From Clostridiaceae bacterium (GTDB lineage: Bacteria > Bacillota > Clostridia > Peptostreptococcales > Peptostreptococcaceae): DNA of 54,239 nucleotides. The notes under the pieces were generated by a model, which was not told the origin of the DNA, ran no database searches, and saw nothing but the letters and a program-made list of their open reading frames with translations. Positions 1-7,862 of the stretch are shown in pieces (position 1 is the first letter of the stretch; each line of letters opens with the position of its first letter). The translations under genes and the position numbers were made by a program. The DNA lies in assembly GCA_902362365.1 (NCBI GenBank), contig CABIVQ010000010.1, positions 1-54,239 on the forward strand. Direction: 5' to 3'.

Positions 1-1
1 C

Positions 2-949
2 AATCAAAAGTACTTATGCAAAAAATGTCGTAGACAATTTACCTTACAATCAAGCAAGAAGCATTCGCTTGGATATCCTAAATGTCCTGTATGTGGAAAA
101 GGTATGTACCTTCACCATAAATACAAGTACCATGTTAGCTTTAAATGTAATAACAAAAAGTGTAATCATACTATTAAACAACTTATACCTACAGCTATAG
201 ATGATCCATCATCTGAAAAGCTAAATGGTAAAACTGTATTTTCTGGACATAGATTCAATTTAAATACCATAATTATAGCTATTAACTTATATTACTCACT
301 TAATGCTACAACAAGAGCTATTTCAACATATTTATCAGATTACATGAGTATTAAAGTATCTCATGTAACAATTTCTAAGTGGATTAAGAAGTTTGATAAA
401 TACTTTAAATCCATAAGCGATGAGCTTACTAATGACCTATACTTAGGCGATTCTGATGAATGGCATGCTGATGAAACTGTTGTAAAAATCAATGGCAAAA
501 AGCACTATCTTTGGGTTTGTATAGATTCTGAAACAAGATTTGTTACATCTTGGAATCTAAACCAATCTCGTGAAGCAGAGTGTGCATTTTCTCTATTTAA
601 ACGTTCTAAAACCTTCGGTACTCCTAAATCAATTGTTACGGATGGTTTACCTTCGTATAGAGAACCAGTTAAAAATACATTCGAAGGCTCTACACATATT
701 GTTGTTAAAGATTTTAGTGATGACATATCTAATAATTTAATCGAATCTTTTAACAAGACATTTAAATCTTGGTACAAGAAAACCAAAGGATTTAAATCAT
801 ATGAAAGCGCCAATAGTCTTATCAGTAACTTTATTTTTTATTACAACTTTATAAAAAATCATTCATCACTTAGTAATTTAACACCTGCTCAAGTTTGTGG
901 CATTAACTATACTCATCAAGAAAAAGTTAATTGGTTCATCAAATATTAA
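2..949 (+). CDS. DDE transposase, 5'-truncated by window edge (IS6/IS240-like)
   Basis: The reading frame is open from base 2, so the gene begins outside the window; a Met codon at 104 is internal. The first visible residues hold two CxxC knuckles (CKKC, then CPVCGKG) of an N-terminal zinc ribbon. An HTH-like segment and a DDE core follow: Asp codon at 470 (HADE), Asp at 641 (TDG) and Glu at 743 (NLIESF), the spacing seen in IS6/IS240-type transposases. It would catalyse cut-and-paste or replicative transposition. The 3' end is intact. The left inverted repeat lies outside the window, so the element cannot be delimited. Family placement is from the core motifs and is moderately sure. Confidence 0.75.
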   Translation, partial: NQKYLCKKCRRQFTLQSSKKHSLGYPKCPVCGKGMYLHHKYKYHVSFKCNNKKCNHTIKQLIPTAIDDPSSEKLNGKTVFSGHRFNLNTIIIAINLYYSLNATTRAISTYLSDYMSIKVSHVTISKWIKKFDKYFKSISDELTNDLYLGDSDEWHADETVVKINGKKHYLWVCIDSETRFVTSWNLNQSREAECAFSLFKRSKTFGTPKSIVTDGLPSYREPVKNTFEGSTHIVVKDFSDDISNNLIESFNKTFKSWYKKTKGFKSYESANSLISNFIFYYNFIKNHSSLSNLTPAQVCGINYTHQEKVNWFIKY

Positions 950-959
950 TTGCATTTGT

Positions 960-989
960 AGCCTAAAAATTTTATAATTTCGTTAGGCT
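960..989 (+). terminator. Hairpin after transposase
   Basis: AGCCTAA at 960-966 pairs with TTAGGCT at 983-989. No long U-run follows, so it is a weak terminator candidate or part of the element terminus. Confidence 0.35.
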
Positions 990-1053
990 TGTTTGCCATG
1001 CAAATTTTTAAAAATATGAAACTTAATTTAACCTATCGGTTTATTTATCAATT

Positions 1054-1068
1054 CGAGAATAATTCTCA
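1054..1068. promoter_or_regulatory. Fur-box-like palindrome
   Basis: CGAGAATAATTCTCA contains a perfect 6-1-6 inverted repeat and matches the 7-1-7 Fur consensus TGATAATNATTATCA at 11 of 14 positions. It sits about 200 bases before the channel gene and just after a transposase, so the target gene is unclear. Confidence 0.35.
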
Positions 1069-1267
1069 TCATATCTAATTAACAAAACCTAAAGATTTTT
1101 ATAATACTTGTCTTAAGATTAAATTTACAATTTATATATTTATATTAATTGATTTAGAAAACTATTCTAGAAATTTTTGATTCTATAGAAACATAAGTAT
1201 ATGAAAATAAAGGACTCTTATATCCAAAGAAATAATATTATAAAAAAAGTTAAATTAAGGTGATAAG

Positions 1268-2464
1268 ATGTTATTGGATAATTTTGAGAAAACTAGAGAA
1301 AAAATTAACTTGGAGCTAATAAAAAGATTAGATACAAATAAATATAATTATTATAATCAGTTGACATTGTTAAAAGAAAATAGTTTTAAAGATGAATCTT
1401 ATATAAGAGATGATATGAAATTCAACATAGAAAATCATAAAGAAATCACATTTACTTATATAGAAAATAAGAGCATAGGAGTTAATTCGATAGGAAGTGA
1501 TTTAAGAGCTTTATCAATAAATAATATTAAGTTAGAATACAATAACTTTAAACAATGTATATTTAAAAATATAAAATTTAAAAAAAGTTCTTTTTATGGT
1601 AGTGAATTTTCACAGTGTACATTTGAAAATGTAGAATTTGATGAATGCGATTTTTATTATGAAGACTCTTCTATGACGGTGTTTAGTGATAATACATCAT
1701 TTGAAAATTGTAGATTTAAAAGATGTAATTTAAAAAAAACTATATTTAAAAATATTAGCTTAAAGAGTAGTAAATTTATTTTAAGTAACATGATAGATTG
1801 TATTATTAGCTTATCTTACATTGAAAATATCTCTTTAAAAGATTGTGATTGTAGGGCTTTTAAAACTATTAATACAATTATAGAATTTATAGAATTTGAA
1901 GATGACTATTTAACTAAATTTAATGAAGATACATTTATAGATAAAATGGATGTATATAAAAAGGATAAAAATTTTTATGAAAAAATTTTTAAGGTTTATA
2001 AGAATATAGGGATTACATTTGAAAGAAATACACTCTTAAATAATTCGGGGGAATATTATTACTTAGCAAAATGTATGGAGCGTAAGTCTCTGAATGGATT
2101 TGGAAAAATAAAATCTTATATACTTTGGTTATTATGTGGATATGGAGAGAGACCTACTTATGCGCTTATAACATCATTAGAAATATTATTATTTTTTACT
2201 ATATTATATATGTTTACAGGATTAGATGTAAATGGAAATATAGTAAAGTATGATATTTTTTTTATTTTAAATCTACCTATTAGTAATTTGGCTTCTGACT
2301 TTTTTCATTCTCTTTATTTTAGTATAGTAACATTTACAACAGTAGGATATGGAGATATTACTCCAATAGGAGCTAGTATAATGCTGTCTGGTTTTGAAAT
2401 GATTTTAGGTGTCACCATGGTTGGGGTATGGACAGCTACATTAGCTAGAAAAATAACTAGATAA
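1268..2464 (+). CDS. Pentapeptide-repeat two-TM potassium channel
   Basis: A 398-residue protein. Residues about 85-195 form a run of pentapeptide-type repeats in which every fifth residue is often Phe, Cys or Ile, for example CIFKN, SSFYG, CTFEN, CRFKR; these normally build a right-handed quadrilateral beta-helix. The C-terminal third has two membrane helices (about 295-315 and 372-392) flanking a pore loop with the potassium selectivity filter TVGYGD (residues 358-363). The protein is therefore a membrane channel with a large cytosolic beta-helical domain in place of the usual RCK or cyclic-nucleotide domain. Start is ATG after AAGGTGATAAG. It stands alone, with no operon partner. Ion selectivity is inferred from the filter; what the beta-helix senses is unknown. 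Confidence 0.85.
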   Translation: MLLDNFEKTREKINLELIKRLDTNKYNYYNQLTLLKENSFKDESYIRDDMKFNIENHKEITFTYIENKSIGVNSIGSDLRALSINNIKLEYNNFKQCIFKNIKFKKSSFYGSEFSQCTFENVEFDECDFYYEDSSMTVFSDNTSFENCRFKRCNLKKTIFKNISLKSSKFILSNMIDCIISLSYIENISLKDCDCRAFKTINTIIEFIEFEDDYLTKFNEDTFIDKMDVYKKDKNFYEKIFKVYKNIGITFERNTLLNNSGEYYYLAKCMERKSLNGFGKIKSYILWLLCGYGERPTYALITSLEILLFFTILYMFTGLDVNGNIVKYDIFFILNLPISNLASDFFHSLYFSIVTFTTVGYGDITPIGASIMLSGFEMILGVTMVGVWTATLARKITR

Positions 2465-2559
2465 ATTAAGTATATTTAGAAATTAATTCAGTATATATAA
2501 AAATATTCTGAAAATATATAAATATACATATAAAAAAATAAATAAAAAATAAAAAATCC

Positions 2560-2589
2560 TTGTTGAAAATAGTTATCAAATAATATAAA
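2560..2589 (+). promoter_or_regulatory. Promoter with Fur-box-like operator for the ABC operon
   Basis: A possible -35 TTGTTG (2560-2565) and -10 TATAAA (2584-2589) are 18 bases apart. Between and over them lies TGAAAATAGTTATCA (2564-2578), matching the Fur consensus TGATAATNATTATCA at 12 of 14 positions. The arrangement predicts repression when iron is plentiful. Confidence 0.55.
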
Positions 2590-2631
2590 ATATTAATGAG
2601 TTCATAATATTGAAAAATATGGAGGATTAAT

Positions 2632-3021
2632 ATGACTAATATCAAAAAGTTCTTTTATATATTCATAGGATTGATAGCTTTCTTATTAGGAGCAATAGGT
2701 GTTGTATTGCCAGTATTACCTACAACACCTTTTCTACTAGTAGCATCATTTTGTTTTGTAAGAGGTTCTGAGAAGTTTGATAAATGGTTCAAGAGTACTA
2801 GGATTTATAAAAAACATTTAGAAAACTTTGTTGAATCTAGAGCAATGACTTTAAAGCAAAAAGTGAGCTTAGTGTTATTTGCAGACTTCATGATGTTAAT
2901 ACCATTTATTATGGTTGACAATATATATATGAGAATGACTTTAATAGTAGTAGCATTAACAAAGTTGTATTATTTTACATTTAAAGTAAAAACTATAAAA
3001 CCAAACTCAGCAACAAATTAG
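2632..3021 (+). CDS. YbaN-family (DUF454) inner-membrane protein
   Basis: A 129-residue membrane protein with the DUF454 signature: a first hairpin of hydrophobic helices carrying GAIGVVLPVLPTTPF, then a soluble FxRGSEKFxxWF stretch, and two closing helices. The function of the family is not established. It is the first gene of a tight operon (20 bases before the first ABC gene) behind a Fur-like box, so it may assist the ABC pair. Start is ATG after GGAGG. Confidence 0.85.
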   Translation: MTNIKKFFYIFIGLIAFLLGAIGVVLPVLPTTPFLLVASFCFVRGSEKFDKWFKSTRIYKKHLENFVESRAMTLKQKVSLVLFADFMMLIPFIMVDNIYMRMTLIVVALTKLYYFTFKVKTIKPNSATN

Positions 3022-3041
3022 AAATAAAAAGGAGAGAAATT

Positions 3042-4805
3042 ATGGTAGACAAAAGGTTATTATCTATTTGTAAGGAGCCTAAAAAATACATATTCTTAAC
3101 AGTGTTAACTAACTGGATTTCAGTAATATGTAATATTGGTATTATACTATTTGTAGGCGGTATAATAAATAAATTATTTAACAATGATTTGAGTTTTAAT
3201 TTAGGAGGATATGTGATTTACTTAGCCTCTTTAATGATAATAAGATTCATTTCTAATTATATGTCAGGAGAATTCTCGCATAAATCTTCTGGACAGGTAA
3301 GAAGTATATTAAGGGAAAAAATTTATAAAAAGTTATTAGATTTAGGAGTAGATTATAATGATGCGTTATCTACTTCATCAACTGTCCAAATTGCAGTAGA
3401 TGGTGTTGAGCAATTAGAAATTTACTTTGGAAAATTTTTACCTCAGTTATTCTATGGACTTTTAGGACCTCTGACTCTATTCGCAGTAATGGCGACAATA
3501 AGTTTAAAAGCAGCTTTTGTTTTATTAGTATGTATACCGTTAATTCCAATATCAATTGCTTCAGTTATGAAGATTGCTAAAAAGTTATTAAGTAAGTATT
3601 GGGGGATATATACCAATCTAGGAGATTCATTCTTAGAAAATCTTCAAGGGTTAACAACTTTAAAGATATTTGACTTAGATGAAGAAAAGAATGAGGAAAT
3701 GAATAAAGAAGCAGAAACATTTAGAAAAGTAACTATGAAAGTTTTAACAATGCAATTAAGTTCTATTACTATAATGGATTTAATTGCTTTTGGAGGAGCT
3801 GCTTTAGGGATACTAATTGCTGTAAATGAATTATCTTTAGGGAATATAAGTGTAGGTGGAGCTGTAATAATAATTCTGTTATCTTCAGAATTCTTTATAC
3901 CACTTAGACTTTTAGGTTCTTTCTTCCATGTTGCAACTAATGGTATGGCAGCATCTGAAAAAATGTTTAAGTTACTAGATACTGAAGTTAAAAAAGAAGC
4001 CAAAATAACAAAGGAATGTATAAATAAATTAACTGATATATCTATAAAAATTGAAAATGTAGATTTTAGTTATAATAAAGAAAGACAAATACTTAAGAAT
4101 GTAAATATAGATGTTGACAATAAATCTATGATTGCTTTAGTAGGGGAAAGTGGATGTGGTAAAAGTACAATTACTAACTTGCTTTTAAAGCTTAGAAAAG
4201 TAGATAATGGACAAATAACTTTAAATGGAGTGAATATAGATGATATACCATTTGAAGTCTTAAGAAAGAAAGTTAGTTTTATTAGTCATAATTCCTATAT
4301 ATTTAATACAACTATAGCAGAAAATTTAAGAATGGGAAAAAAAGATGCAAGTGAAAAAGAGTTATATAAGGCTTTAATAAGTGCAAACTTATATGACTTT
4401 GTAATGGGATTAGAAAATAAATTGGATACTAAGGTAGGAGAAGGTGGATCATTATTATCTGGAGGGCAAAAGCAAAGATTAGCTTTAGCTAGAATGATAC
4501 TTACAAATCCAGAAGTATACATATTTGATGAAGCTACTTCAAATATCGATGTAGAAAGTGAAGATAGTATATTAAAAACTATATACAGTTTATCAGAAGA
4601 AAAAACTGTAATAGTAATATCACATAGACTTGCAAATATAGTTAATGCAGATAAGATATATGTATTAGATAAAGGTAGAATTTCAGAAAGTGGAAATCAT
4701 GAAGAACTTATGAATAATAAATCTACTTACTATAATCTATACACAAAACAAAGTAATTTAGAAGACGTATATGAAGAAGATATGGAGGTGGCTGTAGGTG
4801 AATAA
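3042..4805 (+). CDS. ABC exporter-fold half-transporter, first subunit (CydD-like)
   Basis: 587 residues: six membrane helices in residues 1-310, then an ATPase domain. Walker A is GESGCGKST (368-376), the signature motif LSGGQ (472-476) and Walker B ends in D496-E497, all intact. The fold is that of type IV ABC proteins such as CydDC (cysteine/glutathione or heme export) but also of YbtPQ and IrtAB, which import ferric siderophores. It overlaps the next gene by 8 bases, so the two should be made together as a heterodimer. The Fur-like box before the operon favours an iron- or heme-related cargo; the cargo is not visible in the sequence. Confidence 0.85.
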   Translation: MVDKRLLSICKEPKKYIFLTVLTNWISVICNIGIILFVGGIINKLFNNDLSFNLGGYVIYLASLMIIRFISNYMSGEFSHKSSGQVRSILREKIYKKLLDLGVDYNDALSTSSTVQIAVDGVEQLEIYFGKFLPQLFYGLLGPLTLFAVMATISLKAAFVLLVCIPLIPISIASVMKIAKKLLSKYWGIYTNLGDSFLENLQGLTTLKIFDLDEEKNEEMNKEAETFRKVTMKVLTMQLSSITIMDLIAFGGAALGILIAVNELSLGNISVGGAVIIILLSSEFFIPLRLLGSFFHVATNGMAASEKMFKLLDTEVKKEAKITKECINKLTDISIKIENVDFSYNKERQILKNVNIDVDNKSMIALVGESGCGKSTITNLLLKLRKVDNGQITLNGVNIDDIPFEVLRKKVSFISHNSYIFNTTIAENLRMGKKDASEKELYKALISANLYDFVMGLENKLDTKVGEGGSLLSGGQKQRLALARMILTNPEVYIFDEATSNIDVESEDSILKTIYSLSEEKTVIVISHRLANIVNADKIYVLDKGRISESGNHEELMNNKSTYYNLYTKQSNLEDVYEEDMEVAVGE

Positions 4806-6480
4806 TGAACAACAAAGAATATCAGGATTTAAAATAATGCTAAGACTTATAAAAATACTGAAGCCACTAGCACCTATAATGATGATAACAATAACGTTTG
4901 GAGTTTTAGGATTTTTAGCAGCTACAGCAGTAACTACATTTGGTGCTGTTGCAATAGGAAATATACTTGGTGTTGAAATGGGGATAGGACTGAGTACAAC
5001 TATAAAAATAATAATCGGTTGTGCAATATTAAGAGGTGGACTAAGAGCGATAGAACAATACTCAGGTCATTATATAGCGTTTAAAATATTGGCTATATTA
5101 AGGGATCAAGTTTTTAAAGCTTTAAGAAAATTATCACCAGCAAAATTAGAAACTAAAGAAAAGGGTAACTTAATATCTGTTATAACTAGTGATATAGAAT
5201 TACTAGAGGTGTTTTATGCTCATACTATAGCACCTATTGCTATAGCAATACTTACATCATCTGTAACTGCAGGAGTGCTTTATAGTGTAAATCCTTATTT
5301 TGGATTAATAGGCATAGGATTTTATTTAATTGTAGGTTTAGTAATACCAGTAGCATCTTCTAAGTATGCTAACCAAGCTGGTCTTGAATATAGGAATGAA
5401 TTTGGAAATACAAACAGCTTCTTATTAGATTCTTTAAAAGGGATAAAAGAAGTACTATTATTTGGTGCAGGAGAAGAAAGAATAAATACTATAAATGAAA
5501 ATAGTGAAAAATTAAATGAGAAACTTAAAGTTATAAAGCAGCATGAAGGTATAATAAGAGCTTTTACAGATATAACAATAATGATTGCTATACTTGTAAC
5601 ATTATATACGGGTGTGAAATTGTTCGAGGCAGGAACTGTTAATTTAGGACAAGTTATATTAGCGGTTGTACTTTTAGCAAGTTCATTTGGTCCTACGGTA
5701 GCATTAAGTAATTTATCTAATAACTTAATGCACACATTTGCTTGTGCACAGAGATTATTTAATATACTAGATGAGGTTCCAGCGGTAGAAGAAGTATATG
5801 GAATGGAAGATTTAAAAATGAACGACATAAATATTGAAAATGTTAGTTTTAAATATAAGGGAAGAAATGAAGATTTACTGAAAAATATAAACCTTAAAAT
5901 AAATAAAGGTGATAAGGTAGCTATAATAGGAAAAAGTGGATGTGGAAAAAGTACTTTATTAAAGTTAATAATGAGATTTTGGGATGTTGAAAGTGGAGCT
6001 ATTGAAATAGACAGCAAAAATATAAAAAATATACCAACAAAATCATTAAGAAAAGTACAATCATTAGTAAGTCAAGAAACATTCTTATTCAATGATACTA
6101 TAGAAAATAACCTAAAAATAGGTAAAATAGATGCAAGTGAAGAGGAAATAATATCAGCAGCTAAAAAAGCATCTATACATGAGTTTATAACGACTTTACC
6201 TAATGGGTATAAAACTAATGTAGGAGAAATTGGATCTAATTTATCTTCAGGTGAAAGGCAAAGGCTAGGTATAGCAAGAGCATTTTTACATAATCCAAAG
6301 GTATTAATATTAGATGAACCAACTAGTAACTTAGATACATTGAATGAAGCTGAGATATTAAAGAGTATTAAGAATGAATCTGAAGATAAAACTATTATAA
6401 TGGTATCTCATAGAAAATCTAGTGCTGCTATATGTGATAAAAAGGTATATGTCAAAAATAATAGGCTAGAATTCAATTAA
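4798..6480 (+). CDS. ABC exporter-fold half-transporter, second subunit (CydC-like)
   Basis: 560 residues with six membrane helices followed by an ATPase domain. Walker A is GKSGCGKST (378-386), the signature is LSSGERQR and Walker B is VLILDEPTS. The signature GGQ is altered to SGE, within the range seen in active proteins. Start is GTG inside the end of the first subunit gene, served by GGAGG at 4784-4788, so translation is coupled. Partner of the preceding half-transporter. Export of thiols or heme versus import of an iron complex cannot be separated from sequence alone. Confidence 0.85.
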   Translation: MNNEQQRISGFKIMLRLIKILKPLAPIMMITITFGVLGFLAATAVTTFGAVAIGNILGVEMGIGLSTTIKIIIGCAILRGGLRAIEQYSGHYIAFKILAILRDQVFKALRKLSPAKLETKEKGNLISVITSDIELLEVFYAHTIAPIAIAILTSSVTAGVLYSVNPYFGLIGIGFYLIVGLVIPVASSKYANQAGLEYRNEFGNTNSFLLDSLKGIKEVLLFGAGEERINTINENSEKLNEKLKVIKQHEGIIRAFTDITIMIAILVTLYTGVKLFEAGTVNLGQVILAVVLLASSFGPTVALSNLSNNLMHTFACAQRLFNILDEVPAVEEVYGMEDLKMNDINIENVSFKYKGRNEDLLKNINLKINKGDKVAIIGKSGCGKSTLLKLIMRFWDVESGAIEIDSKNIKNIPTKSLRKVQSLVSQETFLFNDTIENNLKIGKIDASEEEIISAAKKASIHEFITTLPNGYKTNVGEIGSNLSSGERQRLGIARAFLHNPKVLILDEPTSNLDTLNEAEILKSIKNESEDKTIIMVSHRKSSAAICDKKVYVKNNRLEFN

Positions 6481-6490
6481 TGAGGAAGAA

Positions 6491-6790
6491 ATGAGTAGAA
6501 TAAAAAGAGAAAAAGACACTATAGATTTAATGATAAAGATTTATTGTAATAAAAAACATAAATCTAAAAAGAATGAGTTATGTGATGAGTGCAAGGAATT
6601 GCTAGAGTATGCTCATAAAAGGTTAGATTTTTGTAAATTCGGAGAAGAAAAAAAGTTTTGTAGTAAATGTCCAATACATTGTTATAAAAAAGATATGAAG
6701 ATAAAAATAAAAGATGTAATGAAGTTTTCGGGACCAAGATTGTTATTTTATAGTCCGATTCAAGTCATTAAACATATTATAGAAAAATAA
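6491..6790 (+). CDS. YgbA-like 'nitrous oxide-stimulated promoter' family protein
   Basis: A 99-residue cytosolic protein with seven cysteines arranged as DECKELLEYA, DFCKFG and FCSKCPIHCYK, then a conserved tail MKFSGPRLLFYSP. This matches the small YgbA family. In E. coli ygbA is under NsrR control and helps recovery from nitrosative stress; the biochemical role is not settled. The cysteine pattern suggests metal or Fe-S binding (inference). It starts 10 bases after the second ABC gene and ends the operon, directly before a strong hairpin. Confidence 0.75.
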   Translation: MSRIKREKDTIDLMIKIYCNKKHKSKKNELCDECKELLEYAHKRLDFCKFGEEKKFCSKCPIHCYKKDMKIKIKDVMKFSGPRLLFYSPIQVIKHIIEK

Positions 6791-6795
6791 AGATA

Positions 6796-6839
6796 AAAGA
6801 AGCTGTCTCATAAATGATAAGTTATGAGACAGCTTCTTT
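6796..6839. terminator. Bidirectional terminator between convergent genes
   Basis: A perfect 18-bp stem (AAAGAAGCTGTCTCATAA at 6796-6813 with its complement at 6822-6839) and an 8-base loop. The flanking bases read as a T-rich run on the minus strand, so it can also end the HAD gene transcript. Confidence 0.85.
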
Positions 6840-6913
6840 AGCTTAATCAGATTAAATTTTAAATCATTTAGTTTGAAATACATATAGATGATATTTGATG
6901 TTAGTGAATTTTA

Positions 6914-7729
6914 TTATTTATTAAGTATAAATTTATTTATAACTTCTGCAACACCGTGCTCATTATTAGTAGAAGTTATAAAATCAGCAATATCTTTTAT
7001 ACTTGAGCGAGCATTACCCATAGCAACTCCAAGACCTGCGTATTTAATCATATGTTGGTCATTTTCTTCATCACCAACAGCTATAGAATTTTCAATAGGA
7101 ATATTTATATTATTGCATAGAGCTTTTAAAGCAGTTCCTTTATTAGCATCTTTATTTAAAAATTCTAAGAAGAAAGGAGCGGATCTTACAATAGTATATT
7201 TATCGTAGAATTCCTTAGGTATTTCTTTTATAATTTCTTCTAATTTTTCAGACTCATCTACAATCATAATCTTGCAAAACTTAATGCTATCATTTATTTC
7301 TTCGATAGGTTTATACTCAATAGGTATTTTATTAATTCTAGCTTCTAATTGAGTATATTCACCAGGTATTTCATTTGGAGTAATTAAATTTGTAGGAGTA
7401 TTTATATGAATATAAGTGTTGTGCTTTTTATAAATTTCATTATATATTAGGTTAAAATCATCTATTCCAAGTTCTAAATTACATAGTACTTTCTCGCTTT
7501 TAACTTCTTGAACAACCGCTCCATTAAAGCAAATTACATAGTCTCCATCATCAGTAAGATTTAATTCTTTTAGTAGTGGAGTAACGCCTGGCAGTGGTCT
7601 ACCTGTAGATAATACTACCTTTGTACCTTGTTTTTTTGCATCTTGAATTGCAGAAAACACCTCAGGAGTTATTTTTTTATCTGTGTTTAACAAAGTTCCG
7701 TCTATATCTAAAGCTATTAATTTATACAT
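6914..7729 (-). CDS. Cof-type HAD-superfamily phosphatase
   Basis: 271 residues, the usual length of the Cof/YidA subfamily. Motif I is ALDIDGTLL (D8 nucleophile, D10 acid/base), motif II is LSTGR, and motif IV is VGDEENDQHM near the C-terminus; the C2-type cap lies between. Such enzymes hydrolyse sugar phosphates or related small phosphates in the cytosol; the substrate cannot be read here. Start is ATG after AGGGAGG. It is a single-gene unit convergent with the ABC operon. Confidence 0.85.
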   Translation of the reverse strand: MYKLIALDIDGTLLNTDKKITPEVFSAIQDAKKQGTKVVLSTGRPLPGVTPLLKELNLTDDGDYVICFNGAVVQEVKSEKVLCNLELGIDDFNLIYNEIYKKHNTYIHINTPTNLITPNEIPGEYTQLEARINKIPIEYKPIEEINDSIKFCKIMIVDESEKLEEIIKEIPKEFYDKYTIVRSAPFFLEFLNKDANKGTALKALCNNINIPIENSIAVGDEENDQHMIKYAGLGVAMGNARSSIKDIADFITSTNNEHGVAEVINKFILNK

Positions 7730-7862
7730 ACTACCTCCCTAACAATATATTATTGATTTATAAGTTAGATTATATCAGTATATTTGTAATTAGTGTATAG
7801 AAAATACATAGAATATTGTATAATTTAATTATGGAATAATGTACTAAAAAAAGGAGATTAAG

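Larger units (their letters stand above)
950..1267. other. Intergenic region after the transposase
   Basis: This 318-base stretch has no convincing gene. It holds a stem of 7 bp (960-966 pairing with 983-989), flanked by TTGCA/TGCAA, just after the transposase stop, which could be its terminator or part of the element end. It also holds a palindrome at 1054-1068 (CGAGAATAATTCTCA) that looks like a Fur box. The rest is AT-rich leader of the channel gene, whose ribosome site (AAGGTGATAAG) precedes 1268. Confidence 0.5.

Noticed and set aside
6888..7208. Plus-strand open frame opposite the HAD phosphatase gene
   Set aside because: It is the reverse of a clear Cof-family gene and has no ribosome site or recognisable product.
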